Below, piece after piece: positions 1 to 7,600 of a stretch of DNA of 11,686 bases. Source of the DNA: JBBQXK01 sp038251625 (lineage in GTDB: Bacteria; Pseudomonadota; Alphaproteobacteria; Rhodobacterales; Rhodobacteraceae); assembly GCA_038251625.1 (NCBI GenBank), contig JBBSBE010000121.1:1-11686 (forward strand), written 5' to 3'. The notes beneath the pieces are model-generated. The model saw only the letters and a list, made by a program, of their open reading frames with translations. It did no database searches and was not told where the DNA came from. The translations under genes and the position numbers were made by a program. How positions within the stretch are numbered: position 1 is the stretch's first letter; each line of letters opens with the position of its first letter.

Positions 1-438
1 ACGGTGTCAAAGTCGATCCAGCGCCTCAAGCAGATCGACGAGCTGATGGCAAACGGTGCCGAAGGCCTGACCAAGAAAGAGCGTCTCAACATCGAGCGCG
101 AGCAATCCAAGCTGCAGGCCAGCCTTGGCGGCATCCGCGAAATGGGCGGCGTGCCGGATCTTCTGTTCGTGATCGACGTGGGCAAAGAGGATCTTGCGGT
201 TCTGGAAGCCAACAAGCTTGGCATTCCGGTCGTCGCGGTGGTTGATACGAACTGCTCGCCCAAGGGCATTTCCTACCTCATCCCCGGCAACGACGACGCC
301 GCACGGGCCATCGCGATGTATTGCGATCTGATCAGCCGCGCGGCGCTCGAGGGCATGTCGGCCCAGCTTGGTGCCGCAGGCATCGATCTTGGCGCGCTGG
401 AAGAAGCCCCCGAGGAAGAGGTCGTCGCCGAGGCCTGA
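1..438 (+). CDS. rpsB: 30S ribosomal protein S2, C-terminal part (5' end outside window)
   Basis: The frame is open from the first base, so this is the C-terminal 145 residues of a protein that is usually about 250 residues long. The core S2 signature is visible: GGVPDLLFVIDVGKEDLAVL, then a VVAVVDTNCSP segment and YLIPGNDDAARAI, the conserved C-terminal half of the S2 family. The protein belongs to the small ribosomal subunit, where S2 binds late near the head/body junction and is needed for S1 binding (family knowledge). The tail is a short acidic extension (EEAPEEEVVAEA), as is common in alphaproteobacteria. It lies 73 nt upstream of tsf in the classic rpsB-tsf order, so co-transcription is expected. 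The first Met codon visible is internal and is not the true start. Confidence 0.97.
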   Translation, partial: TVSKSIQRLKQIDELMANGAEGLTKKERLNIEREQSKLQASLGGIREMGGVPDLLFVIDVGKEDLAVLEANKLGIPVVAVVDTNCSPKGISYLIPGNDDAARAIAMYCDLISRAALEGMSAQLGAAGIDLGALEEAPEEEVVAEA

Positions 439-463
439 GGCCCCGCTGTCGCACGGCTGTTAC

Positions 464-486
464 CCGGCGGGGATAGCCCCCGCCGG
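464..486 (+). promoter_or_regulatory. GC-rich intercistronic hairpin between rpsB and tsf
   Basis: A perfect 9-bp inverted repeat (CCGGCGGGG at 464-472, CCCCGCCGG at 478-486) encloses a 5-nt loop. No T-run follows it, so it is not a standard intrinsic terminator. It sits 15 nt before the tsf Shine-Dalgarno. It may act as a partial attenuator or mRNA-stabilising element that adjusts the S2 to EF-Ts ratio. The structure is seen directly and the role is inferred. Confidence 0.55.
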
Positions 487-500
487 ACCCCGATAGTTTC

Positions 501-505
501 AGGAG
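501..505 (+). promoter_or_regulatory. Shine-Dalgarno for tsf
   Basis: AGGAG lies 6 nt upstream of the ATG at 512. The spacing is near ideal and fixes this ATG as the tsf start. The next in-frame Met is at residue 7, inside the conserved N-terminal domain. Confidence 0.8.
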
Positions 506-511
506 ACGGAC

Positions 512-1411
512 ATGACGATCACCGCGAGCATGGTGAAGGAACTGCGCGACAGCACCGGCGCAGGCATGATGGACGCCAAGAAAGCGTTGACCGAAGTTGG
601 CGGCGACATGGAGGCGGCGGTCGATTGGCTGCGCACCAAAGGCCTTGCAAAGGCTGCGAAAAAAGCCGGTCGCGTCGCGGCTGAGGGTCTTGTCGGCGTC
701 GCCGTTCAGGGCGGCACCGGCGTTGCGGTCGAGTTGAACTCGGAAACCGACTTTGTGGCCAAGAACGGTGACTTTCAGGCGCTGGTGGCGGCCGTCACCA
801 ACGCGGGGCTCCACGCCACCGACATCGATCACCTCAAGGCCGCGCACGTCGGCGGCGAGTCGGTCGAGATCCTCGTGAACTCCGCCATCGCCACCATCGG
901 CGAGAACATGACCCTGCGCCGCATGGCCAAGGTTTCGGGCGATCACGTCGCGGCTTATGTTCACAACGCCGCCGCCGAGGGCATGGGGCGCATCGGCGTT
1001 CTGGTTGCGGTAAAAGGGCATGACAACGGCATCGCCAAGCAGATCGCGATGCACGTCGCGGCGACGAACCCGCTTGCGCTGTCAGAGGCTGATCTTGACC
1101 CCGAGTTGGTCGAGCGCGAGCTTGCGGTGCAGACGCAAAAGGCGATGGAGGAAAATGCAGCCTCGCCCAAGCCGAAGCCGGATGCCGTGATCCACAACAA
1201 CATCATCCCGGGCCGGATGAAGAAGTTCCTTTCCGAAGTCACGCTTCTCAATCAGGCGTTCGTTATGAACGACAGCATCACTGTTGGTCAGGCAGCCAAG
1301 GACGCGGGCGTCGAGGTGCTGGGTTTTGTCCGGATGGGTGTTGGCGAGGGCATCGAAAAGGAAAAGGAAGACTTCGCCGCCGAAGTCGCCAAGATGGGCG
1401 CACCGAAATAA
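512..1411 (+). CDS. tsf: Elongation factor Ts
   Basis: This is a complete 299-residue EF-Ts, slightly longer than the E. coli protein (283). EF-Ts is the cytoplasmic nucleotide exchange factor that releases GDP from EF-Tu during translation elongation. The N-terminal UBA-like domain (about residues 4-55) has the family opening VKELRDSTGAGMMDAKKAL. The EF-Tu-contacting core motif TDFVAKN is at residues 79-85, with the Asp80-Phe81 pair that in the E. coli complex intrudes near the Mg2+ site of EF-Tu. The C-terminal part has the expected KFLSEVTLLNQAFVMNDSITV and GFVRMGVGEGIEK elements. The start is supported by AGGAG 6 nt upstream. It follows rpsB by 73 nt and ends in TAA, 19 nt before a strong terminator, so it is the last gene of this operon. 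Nothing is unusual in the protein. Confidence 0.98.
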   Translation: MTITASMVKELRDSTGAGMMDAKKALTEVGGDMEAAVDWLRTKGLAKAAKKAGRVAAEGLVGVAVQGGTGVAVELNSETDFVAKNGDFQALVAAVTNAGLHATDIDHLKAAHVGGESVEILVNSAIATIGENMTLRRMAKVSGDHVAAYVHNAAAEGMGRIGVLVAVKGHDNGIAKQIAMHVAATNPLALSEADLDPELVERELAVQTQKAMEENAASPKPKPDAVIHNNIIPGRMKKFLSEVTLLNQAFVMNDSITVGQAAKDAGVEVLGFVRMGVGEGIEKEKEDFAAEVAKMGAPK

Positions 1412-1430
1412 CGCGCTGATATTGAAATAC

Positions 1431-1460
1431 AAAAGGGGCAGCCGCGAGGCTGCCCCTTTT
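1431..1460 (+). terminator. Strong, likely bidirectional intrinsic terminator after tsf
   Basis: A perfect 13-bp inverted repeat has arms at 1431-1443 (AAAAGGGGCAGCC) and 1448-1460, with a 4-nt GCGA loop. The right arm ends in TTTT on the + strand. On the - strand the same hairpin ends in TTTT followed by a T-rich GTATTTC. It can therefore end the rpsB-tsf transcript and also stop transcription arriving from the convergent LuxR-type gene. Confidence 0.9.
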
Positions 1461-1555
1461 GCTTTGCGCCCATCGTCTGGGATGAGTTCGGGCGCGTCGA
1501 ACACAAAAGCGACCCATGCACGTCCAATCGACGCCGGACCGGTGGTTGATAGCCC

Positions 1556-1588
1556 GGGGGTCGCTCGAAAAAGCCGAGCCTGACCCCC
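1556..1588. other. Long imperfect hairpin in the tsf/luxR convergent spacer
   Basis: Bases 1556-1567 pair with 1575-1579 and 1582-1588, giving a 12-bp stem interrupted only by a 2-nt bulge (1580-1581), with a 7-nt loop. No T-run follows on either strand. The spacer around it (1461-1689) shows no convincing gene: the open frames there lack recognisable protein character. It could be a transcription-pausing or 3'-end-stabilising structure for the - strand LuxR transcript, whose stop lies about 100 nt away. The structure is seen and the role is unknown. Confidence 0.5.
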
Positions 1589-1664
1589 GCGCCGATGTCC
1601 CCTGGCCAAGCCACCACTCGCGGACAAGAGGAAGAATGCGGCTTTCGCCCTGATCCCGCTAGTG

Positions 1665-1694
1665 AGGGAATCCTTACCTAAGGGAATCCTTACC
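1665..1694. repeat. Tandem direct repeat, 2 x 14 bp, overlapping a stop codon
   Basis: AGGGAATCCTTACC occurs at 1665-1678 and again, identically, at 1681-1694, a 16-bp period. The second copy contains the TAA stop (1690-1692) of the - strand LuxR-type gene. The junction also makes a small inverted repeat (TAAGG at 1679-1683, CCTTA at 1688-1692). Replication slippage or a tandem protein-binding site are both possible. Confidence 0.8.
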
Positions 1695-2484
1695 CTCCAT
1701 GCTCGTCGCGCGAAAAAATCAGGTTCAGGATAGCGGCCTTGGCAACTGCGTGCGCCGTCGTCTCGACGTTCAGCGCCTCCCGCAACAGGCGCAGGTGTTT
1801 TTCCACCATCCCCACCGAAATCCCCAGAAGGACCGAGATATCTTGCGTCGTCTTGCCATCGGCAACCCATTCCAGCACCTCGCGCTGGCGTGCCGTCAGA
1901 CCGCGGCGGGCATATTTCGCGGGCAGGGTGGCGATCTTGAGATGGGTCACATGCGCCACGGCCAGCATGCCCGGACCTTCCCGCGCAAGGATCGCATCGA
2001 CGTCGTCATGGTCCAGCCCCGGATCGGCAGCCAGGCCCATTGCGCCCTTTGTCCGCACGCGGGTTTCAGGAAAACTTATCGCAATACCCGCAAAGATACC
2101 GTAGCGCGCGTTGACCCGCAGCGCTTCCGCTTCATCGGGGGGCAGGCGGCCCTCGGCAAAGGCATCGTGAACCCACCGCCACGTCGTGCAACCGGTGTTC
2201 AGCAGCGCCCAGCGATAGATCGGCGTGCGCTCGTAAAATCCGCTTCGAAAGTAGAGGTTCGCGTATTCATCCGTCAGCGTCGTCAAAAACAGCGCATCAT
2301 CAGGATCACCGATCGACATATCATGACGAAACCGCGTCAGCCCATAATTCAGACGCTGAAAGCCCAGCGGGCGATAGTAGTCCGCCGCAAGCTGCCAGAC
2401 CCCGGAAATGCTTTCCGTGGTTGCAATCCGCCCGACAAGGTCGGTCACGTCGATCAAGCGCGCACCATGGACGTTTGGCCGCAA
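1690..2484 (-). CDS. LuxR-family regulator with autoinducer-binding-like domain (orphan)
   Basis: A 264-residue transcription factor of LuxR layout. An N-terminal autoinducer-binding-like domain spans about residues 13-185. A C-terminal GerE/LuxR helix-turn-helix spans about 195-255, shown by LTARQREVLEWVADGKT, then DISVLLGISVGMVEKHL and AHAVAKAAIL. The signal-domain tyrosine/tryptophan landmarks are present in part (Y77 or F83 region, W102-W104). Where AHL receptors have a conserved Asp-Pro, this protein reads Thr87-Pro88, so AHL recognition is doubtful. No luxI-type synthase is in the window. The only start before the conserved region appears to be TTG at 2484, with AGAAGG about 12 nt upstream. 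A stop lies further upstream in frame, and a second TTG at 2460 is an alternative. It converges on the tsf terminator. It lies 132 nt downstream of the flavoprotein gene and may share its transcript or have its own promoter. The family call is secure, but the ligand and target genes are unknown. Confidence 0.88.
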   Translation of the reverse strand: MRPNVHGARLIDVTDLVGRIATTESISGVWQLAADYYRPLGFQRLNYGLTRFRHDMSIGDPDDALFLTTLTDEYANLYFRSGFYERTPIYRWALLNTGCTTWRWVHDAFAEGRLPPDEAEALRVNARYGIFAGIAISFPETRVRTKGAMGLAADPGLDHDDVDAILAREGPGMLAVAHVTHLKIATLPAKYARRGLTARQREVLEWVADGKTTQDISVLLGISVGMVEKHLRLLREALNVETTAHAVAKAAILNLIFSRDEHGG

Positions 2485-2594
2485 TTGGCCAGCACGCCTT
2501 CTGAACTCATCCCAACGCCTTCATAAGCATCCGATCCCGGGGGAGTCGAGCAAGAACAGACAAATGTGGGAATTGTCGATCCCTATTTGATTTA

Positions 2595-2610
2595 CATAAT
2601 ACTGATTATG
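2595..2610. promoter_or_regulatory. AT-rich inverted repeat upstream of the LuxR-type gene (candidate operator)
   Basis: CATAAT-ACTG-ATTATG has perfect 6-bp arms around 4 nt, in the AT-rich part of the 132-nt spacer between the flavoprotein stop and the LuxR-type start. The base composition contrasts with the GC-rich surroundings. It could be an operator or part of a promoter for the LuxR-type gene. No T-run makes it a terminator. Confidence 0.4.
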
Positions 2611-2616
2611 CGTACT

Positions 2617-3792
2617 TCATACAGCCTGAGCCGTCGCGTAGGCCGATGCCCAGGCCCACTGAAAGTTGTACCCCCCCAGCCACCCTGTCACGTCAACAAC
2701 CTCTCCGATGAAATAGAGCCCCGGCAAGGACTTGGCCTCCATCGTGCGTGGATCAAGTGCCGATGTATCCACACCGCCCAGCGTCACTTCCGCGGTGCGA
2801 TATCCTTCGGTGCCAACGGGCCGCAGCTCAAGATCGTGCACGAAGGCGCCAAGCCGGTCGAGCGCTGCGTTCGATTGTGCGCCGACCGGTCCCTCAAGGC
2901 AGCTGACTGTCTCGATATGCCGTGCCAACCGCTCTGGAAGTGCCTCTGACAGCGCGGACCGCAGCGCCATTCGCCCGCCTTTTGCCCGGAGCGCGCGCAG
3001 CTTTCCCGCGATGTCAGCGCCGGGCGCAAGGTCCGCGCGGACCGTCTGGCCCTCACGCCAGTAGCTTGATATTTGCAGAACCGCCGGGCCAGACAAACCC
3101 CGATGGGTAAAGAGAACCGCCTCATCAAAGGCTTGCGCACCGACGCTCATGCAACCCTGCACGGCGACACCCGCCAACGGGCGCAACCATTCCAGCTCTT
3201 GCTCGGCAAATGTCAGCGGCACCAGCGCGGGCCGCGTGTCCGTGACCGGCAAACCAAAGGATTCGGCAAGCCGGTAACCCGCCGCCGTAGCACCCATTTT
3301 CGGAATGGATTTGCCACCCGTCGCCACAACCACCCGCGCTGCCACTACAGCGCCGCGTGAAGTTTCGATCCTAAACGCCTCATTTTCCTTCGTAACGTCG
3401 CCAAACGTCGTGTTCAGCCACAGCGCAGCACCCCCGGCCTCCATTCCCTTGCGCAGCATCGCCACGACCTGCGTGGCCGGGCCGTCGCAAAAAAGCTGCC
3501 CCAACGTCTTTTCGTGCCAGGCGATCCCTGCCGCCTCGATCCGCGCCAGAAAATCCTGAGGGGTAAAGCGGCTGAGCGCTGAAATGGCGAATCGCGGATT
3601 GCGGCCCAGGAACTGCGCATATGTGGTGTTGAGGTTGGTGAAATTGCACCGCCCCCCACCCGAGATGCGGATTTTCTCGCCCGGTGCGGCGCCATGTTCG
3701 ATCACCAGCACGCGCCGCCCGCGCCGTGCCGCCTCGCCCGCACAGAACAGGCCCGCAGCCCCGCCACCTAGGATCGCCACATCCACTTGCAT
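2617..3792 (-). CDS. HI0933/YhiN-family NAD(P)/FAD-dependent oxidoreductase
   Basis: A 391-residue flavoprotein. An N-terminal Rossmann FAD-binding motif follows the start directly: VAILGGGAAGLFCAGEAARR at residues 5-24, then VLVIEH. The family-diagnostic SGGGRCNFTN is at about 44-53. The C-terminus has the expected FIGEVVDVTGWLGGYNFQWA block that closes the FAD site. These identify the HI0933-like family (BaiN/YhiN type), whose members are cytoplasmic flavoproteins. Their physiological substrate is mostly undetermined, although some are annotated as aminoacetone oxidases. The open frame continues upstream to 4035, but that extension reads through the tRNA-Gln gene. The ATG at 3792 has AGGGG 7 nt upstream and sits right before the Rossmann strand, so it is chosen. 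The gene stands 100 nt from the divergent tRNA gene. The LuxR-type gene follows on the same strand. Confidence 0.93.
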   Translation of the reverse strand: MQVDVAILGGGAAGLFCAGEAARRGRRVLVIEHGAAPGEKIRISGGGRCNFTNLNTTYAQFLGRNPRFAISALSRFTPQDFLARIEAAGIAWHEKTLGQLFCDGPATQVVAMLRKGMEAGGAALWLNTTFGDVTKENEAFRIETSRGAVVAARVVVATGGKSIPKMGATAAGYRLAESFGLPVTDTRPALVPLTFAEQELEWLRPLAGVAVQGCMSVGAQAFDEAVLFTHRGLSGPAVLQISSYWREGQTVRADLAPGADIAGKLRALRAKGGRMALRSALSEALPERLARHIETVSCLEGPVGAQSNAALDRLGAFVHDLELRPVGTEGYRTAEVTLGGVDTSALDPRTMEAKSLPGLYFIGEVVDVTGWLGGYNFQWAWASAYATAQAV

Positions 3793-3853
3793 GGCGTTGC
3801 CCCTAGCCTGCCGTCCCGATCGCCACAAGTGGTGCGGGCTGCCGAAACCCCTC

Positions 3854-3881
3854 TTGCGGGCCTGCGCCCGCTTCGCTAAAC
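3854..3881 (+). promoter_or_regulatory. Probable sigma70-type promoter of tRNA-Gln
   Basis: TTGCGG (3854-3859) and CTAAAC (3876-3881) are separated by 16 nt, placing the transcription start around 3888, just before the tRNA 5' end at 3893. A perfect 6-bp inverted repeat (GCGGGC 3856-3861, GCCCGC 3866-3871) lies over the -35 and spacer. The assignment rests on position and partial consensus match. Confidence 0.5.
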
Positions 3882-3892
3882 ACCCCCGCAGT

Positions 3893-3967
3893 TGGGGCGT
3901 CGCCAAGCGGTAAGGCATCGGTTTTTGGTACCGACATACCCAGGTTCGAATCCTGGCGCCCCAGCCA
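3893..3967 (+). tRNA. tRNA-Gln (anticodon TTG)
   Basis: A full cloverleaf folds by hand. The acceptor stem is TGGGGCG (3893-3899) with CGCCCCA (3957-3963), the discriminator is G3964 and the CCA is encoded at 3965-3967. The D stem is GCC/GGC. The anticodon stem is TCGGT/ACCGA (3918-3922, 3930-3934) with loop TTTTGGT, anticodon TTG at 3925-3927. The variable loop is 5 nt. The T arm is CCAGG-TTCGAAT-CCTGG (3940-3956). TTG reads CAA and, by wobble, CAG glutamine codons. The gene is divergent from the flavoprotein gene and faces the 195-residue-protein gene. No tRNA-end duplicate that would mark an integration site was noticed nearby. Confidence 0.97.
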
Positions 3968-3997
3968 TCCACCCTGTTTGCAGAGCGCTGCGCCAAA

Positions 3998-4019
3998 GGG
4001 CCGGGCTTCCGCCCTGCCC
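3998..4019 (-). terminator. Probable terminator of the 195-residue-protein gene
   Basis: Arms GGGC-C-GGGC (3998-4006) and GCCC-T-GCCC (4011-4019) pair over a 4-nt loop with one central mismatch. Read on the - strand, the loop is GGAA and the hairpin is followed by TTTGG. It lies 25 nt past the stop of the - strand gene at 4045. It also lies 30 nt past the tRNA on the + strand, where no T-run follows. The T-run is short, so confidence is moderate. Confidence 0.5.
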
Positions 4020-4044
4020 CATCCGCGCGTTCCACCTGCTGCAG

Positions 4045-4632
4045 CTAGTTTTTGCCGACATCCGCCTTCGGCTCTGCCAGCCTGCTCTCGGTGCGCAGCG
4101 GTTTCGGCGTGCCTGTGGCGCCGACGAACATTGGGTTCTTCGGGGGGCGTGCGGTAGACGGCGGCAGCGGTATCAGGCTGACGGCGCGGTAAAGTGCGGG
4201 GTCAACGGCTCGGGCGGGATCGGACAGGTCCACCTCGATCCGGTACGGCAGCCCGACCGCCGCATCAGCAGCAAAGAACGTCAGTCGCGTGCCCGTCATC
4301 TTGGGGGCCGCTATGCCTTTGAAATCCGGCACTCCGTGATCACGCAGACGAAGAACGCCTTCCTGCCAGGGTGCGTCCGGGTCTTCCCGTCCCAATTGCG
4401 CGCGATAACCGGCCTCATAGGCCGCCGGATCCTCGATCACATGCCAATCGTTGCGAACAGCAAGGTGATTGATCACGCGCGCCAGCGTCAGCGCGCCATC
4501 GGGGTGCAGAAGGCCGGGCGCCTCGGTCAGCAAGGCCCCAAGGCTCGACACCTGCGTCGCCCCTTCGATGATGACCACCGATTTCGCGCCCTCGTCGATC
4601 CCTAGCGCCACCTGCGGAATTGCATCGGTCAT
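4045..4632 (-). CDS. 195-residue protein of unknown function, partner gene of the 1237-residue protein
   Basis: I do not recognise this protein. It has 195 residues, no signal peptide and no obvious membrane segment. The N-terminal part (about 5-65) alternates short hydrophobic strands and helices (SVVIIEGATQVSSLGALL, then ALTLARVINHLAV). The middle (85-155) looks beta-rich, with TGTRLTFFAA and YRIEVDLSD. The C-terminal 40 residues are Pro/basic-rich and probably flexible. The start at 4632 has GGAAAGGA 7 nt upstream. Its ATG lies only 29 nt after the stop of the 1237-residue gene, and no promoter is evident between them, so the two are very likely co-transcribed and may work together. Possible roles are cytoplasmic chaperone, adaptor or inhibitor of the large protein. 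These are inferences from gene pairing only. Confidence 0.8.
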   Translation of the reverse strand: MTDAIPQVALGIDEGAKSVVIIEGATQVSSLGALLTEAPGLLHPDGALTLARVINHLAVRNDWHVIEDPAAYEAGYRAQLGREDPDAPWQEGVLRLRDHGVPDFKGIAAPKMTGTRLTFFAADAAVGLPYRIEVDLSDPARAVDPALYRAVSLIPLPPSTARPPKNPMFVGATGTPKPLRTESRLAEPKADVGKN

Positions 4633-4661
4633 GGTTCAGTCCTTTCCCTGCTTCTGTGGCG

Positions 4662-7600
4662 TCAGTCGATCGCGGCCCATTCGGCCGTGATCCAGTCGCG
4701 GCTTGCCTTGCGGAGCGATCCATCCGGCACCGTTTTCATCCAGAGCGCCGGAAGCCCGGTCGCCGGATCGGGGGCGAAGACGAAGAACGTATGATCCGCC
4801 CCGCTGCCCCAGTTGGTATCCGCCACCACGAATTCGGGCGCACCCTTGCCACGGAAAACCGCGTTCATCATGGCAGAGCTTGCCTCTTGTTCCAGCGCAT
4901 CCAGCCGTTCCTGCTGTTCCTTGGCAAGCCGCGCCTGATAGTCGGCGTCGGTGATGGTTTCACCCTTGGCCTCCTCATCCGCCTTCCAGGTATCCGCCGC
5001 CGATGTCGCCCCCGCCGTGCGCGCCGCCGTTGTGGCGGCCTTGATTGCGGCATCCAGTGCGGCGGGCTTCATGGCCGCGGTTGGCTTGTTGGCGTCAAAA
5101 CCGGCTTGCAACAGGGCCTGTACCGCCGCATCAGCCTCATCGTCGATCATAGGTTGAAGCTGTGCGGTGTAAAGCTCCAGCGCCTTTTCCTTGGGGATGT
5201 CGGTATCGCGCATCCCCTCGCCAGGCTTCAGCATGTTCGCCTCCAACGCCGCCTGACGGGCCTCTGGCGTGGCACCTTTCAGCGTGTCGAGCGAAGGATC
5301 GTTCGGCAGCGCGTTGAACCCGTGCATGCCGACGGTGCGGACAGTCACCATCGCGTCGGCCTTTCCCGCCATTCCAGCCATGAAACCGTTCAGCACTTCC
5401 GTGGCGCGTTGCCCTTCGGGCACACGCGGCGCAGGCGGTGCCGGATCTTTCAACTCGCCCGTCATCTGGTTTTCGGTCAGCGTGTCGCCGTGCAGGGCTT
5501 GCGTAGCCTCGGTCGTCTGGCCACCGCCAGCCATCTCCCACGGCAGATAGGCTTTTTTCGGAGGCGGGCCCCAGATCTGCGTGACAGCCGTGATGAAGGC
5601 GGGTGAGGCTATGTGGTCCTTGACCAGCGTTGCCTCGAGCGCCGCAGGGTCAATGGCCAGAGAGGCCAGTGCCACTTCGGTCGTCTGTGCCAGAAAATCG
5701 GCCTGGTTGCGAATATCCTTCTGCGGGCTGATCCGTTGCAGGATGTAGCGCCCCCGGTCGGACGAGCCGTCAGAACCCACGCCGGTGACCGACATCGGAT
5801 CGTAGATGAAGGTGAAGGCCGCGCCGACATCGTTCTTGAGCTTCGACAGTTGCAACGCCGCCTTGGTATCCTCGGCCAATTGCTTTGCAGCCAGGTCTGC
5901 CGGTGACAGGCCCCCCGTACCCTCCATCGCCTTGGCCTTCATCGCGTCGGTCAGCCCCGTCATGCCACCGTCGGCAGCGGCGGCAAGCTGATTGCGCTGG
6001 TTGCTTGCGCCGCGCTGCGCGGTCGAGGTGGCCAGCGAATATTCCCAGCTCCGCATGACCGGGTCATCGCCTGGTGGCGTGTTCGTGACCACCGGAACCT
6101 CCGGGCCGAAGGGCGGCTTGTACTTGCCCGTGCCCGCGATGCTGGCGTATGCGCCCATTGCGGCCAGTGGATCGGATTCCCGCATCCGCCGCGTCGGCGC
6201 GGTCGAGAAGCACGATCCGACCGGCCCCTGATCCAGCGACTTCAACATCGAAGCCATCACCGCCCCCTGCGCGTGCCCCTTGGTCACCGGATCGGTGGGG
6301 CCAAGGCCATTCGCGCGCTGCAGCAGGCTGATCGCGTTTGGATCGGTCGGCGGTTCGGGCATGCCTTGCAGGATGCCACTGGCACCGGCGGCATTCGCCG
6401 GATCCTTCAGGAAAGCAACGGTTTCCAGCATATGCGCCGTCAGCGCGGGGCGTGCGTTGGACAGGGTATCGGGGTTGAAAAGGGCGTCGCCAAGCGCGTC
6501 CTTTGCTCCTTGCGTATCCAGGGCCAATGCGCCGCCCGGGCCGATCATCGCCTGCCCCACAGAAAGGCTGCGCTTCTGTTCAAGCTCGCCAAAGGTGGCT
6601 GCCCCGCCCTCGCCTGTCGGGTCGTTCAGGAACTGGCGGCCCGAGGCCATGTAATCGTCCATCCGGGCGAAGTAATCGGGGCCCGCGTGGCCGCCCATCT
6701 TGAGGATACTGGCGCCATATTCGGCTGCGTATTCGGGATTGAAGCTGGTGCCGTTGGCCTCGAATCCGGCGTCCTTGAGGTCAATGACACGGCCAAGGCT
6801 CATCGCTGCCGCGTCGGGATGTACGGCCGTGCCTGCAGCTTCCATCGCAACCGCTGTAAGGTCGGGGTCGCGGCCCGCGCCCTTCACCAGTTCCAGCGCC
6901 GCCTCGGGCGACATCTTGCGCGTTGCCCCCGGCGACATCGGGCCTGTCGTGATCGCCGTTTCCAGAAGGCCCTTCCCCTTGGCGGCCTTCTCGAACGCTT
7001 CGGCCTTGGTCTGTGCAGCCTCGGCGGCGGCCAGCTTTTCTTCGGCGGCTTTCACCGCAGCCGTCGCCGCAGGCCCCGCAGGCAGTGCCGAGGCTGCCGC
7101 AAGCTCGGTCTCGGCAGCATCGACAAGGGTCTTGGCGGCCCCTGTATCTGCGGCGGCATTGGCAAGCACCTCGGGCGTGATCTCGAGATCGCCGCCAAGC
7201 GTGGTGTTGAAACCATCCATCGCGGCCTTGGCCGCCAGCGCCGCCTCGGGGTAATCGCCCGCCATGGCCAGAAGGCGGGCGTTATCCTTGACCACCTCGA
7301 CCACCTTCGCGGCGCCCTCCAAGACCGCGTCTGCGATCCGTTGGAGGAAGGATTTTTCGGCCTCTGCCGCTGGGGGAGCGTCGCCGGTTGCCACAGGTGC
7401 TGCTGGTGAGGGGGCGGCTGGCGCTGGGGCCGGGGTTGCAGGGGGCGGTGTTGCGGTCGAAGCACCCGCACCACCGGGGTCGCGATCAGCCGCAGCCGGC
7501 GCAAGCTTGCCCAATTCGGCCTGCACGAAATTCTTCATCAGCGACAGAACGCTGCCTGCCTTTTTCAGATCCCGTTCCACCTCGGCCTCGAACATCGCCG

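Noticed and set aside
1699..2526. 275-codon + strand frame opposite the LuxR-type gene
   Set aside because: It is a shadow of a clearly recognisable regulator. It is Arg/His/Gln-rich with no domain features.
1461..2616. Quorum-sensing circuit (luxI partner or lux box)
   Set aside because: There is no synthase-like frame in the window and no lux-box-like 18-20 bp palindrome found by eye near the regulator.
3793..4035. N-terminal extension of the flavoprotein (81 extra residues)
   Set aside because: It reads through the antisense strand of the tRNA-Gln gene. The ATG at 3792 has a good ribosome site and directly precedes the Rossmann motif.
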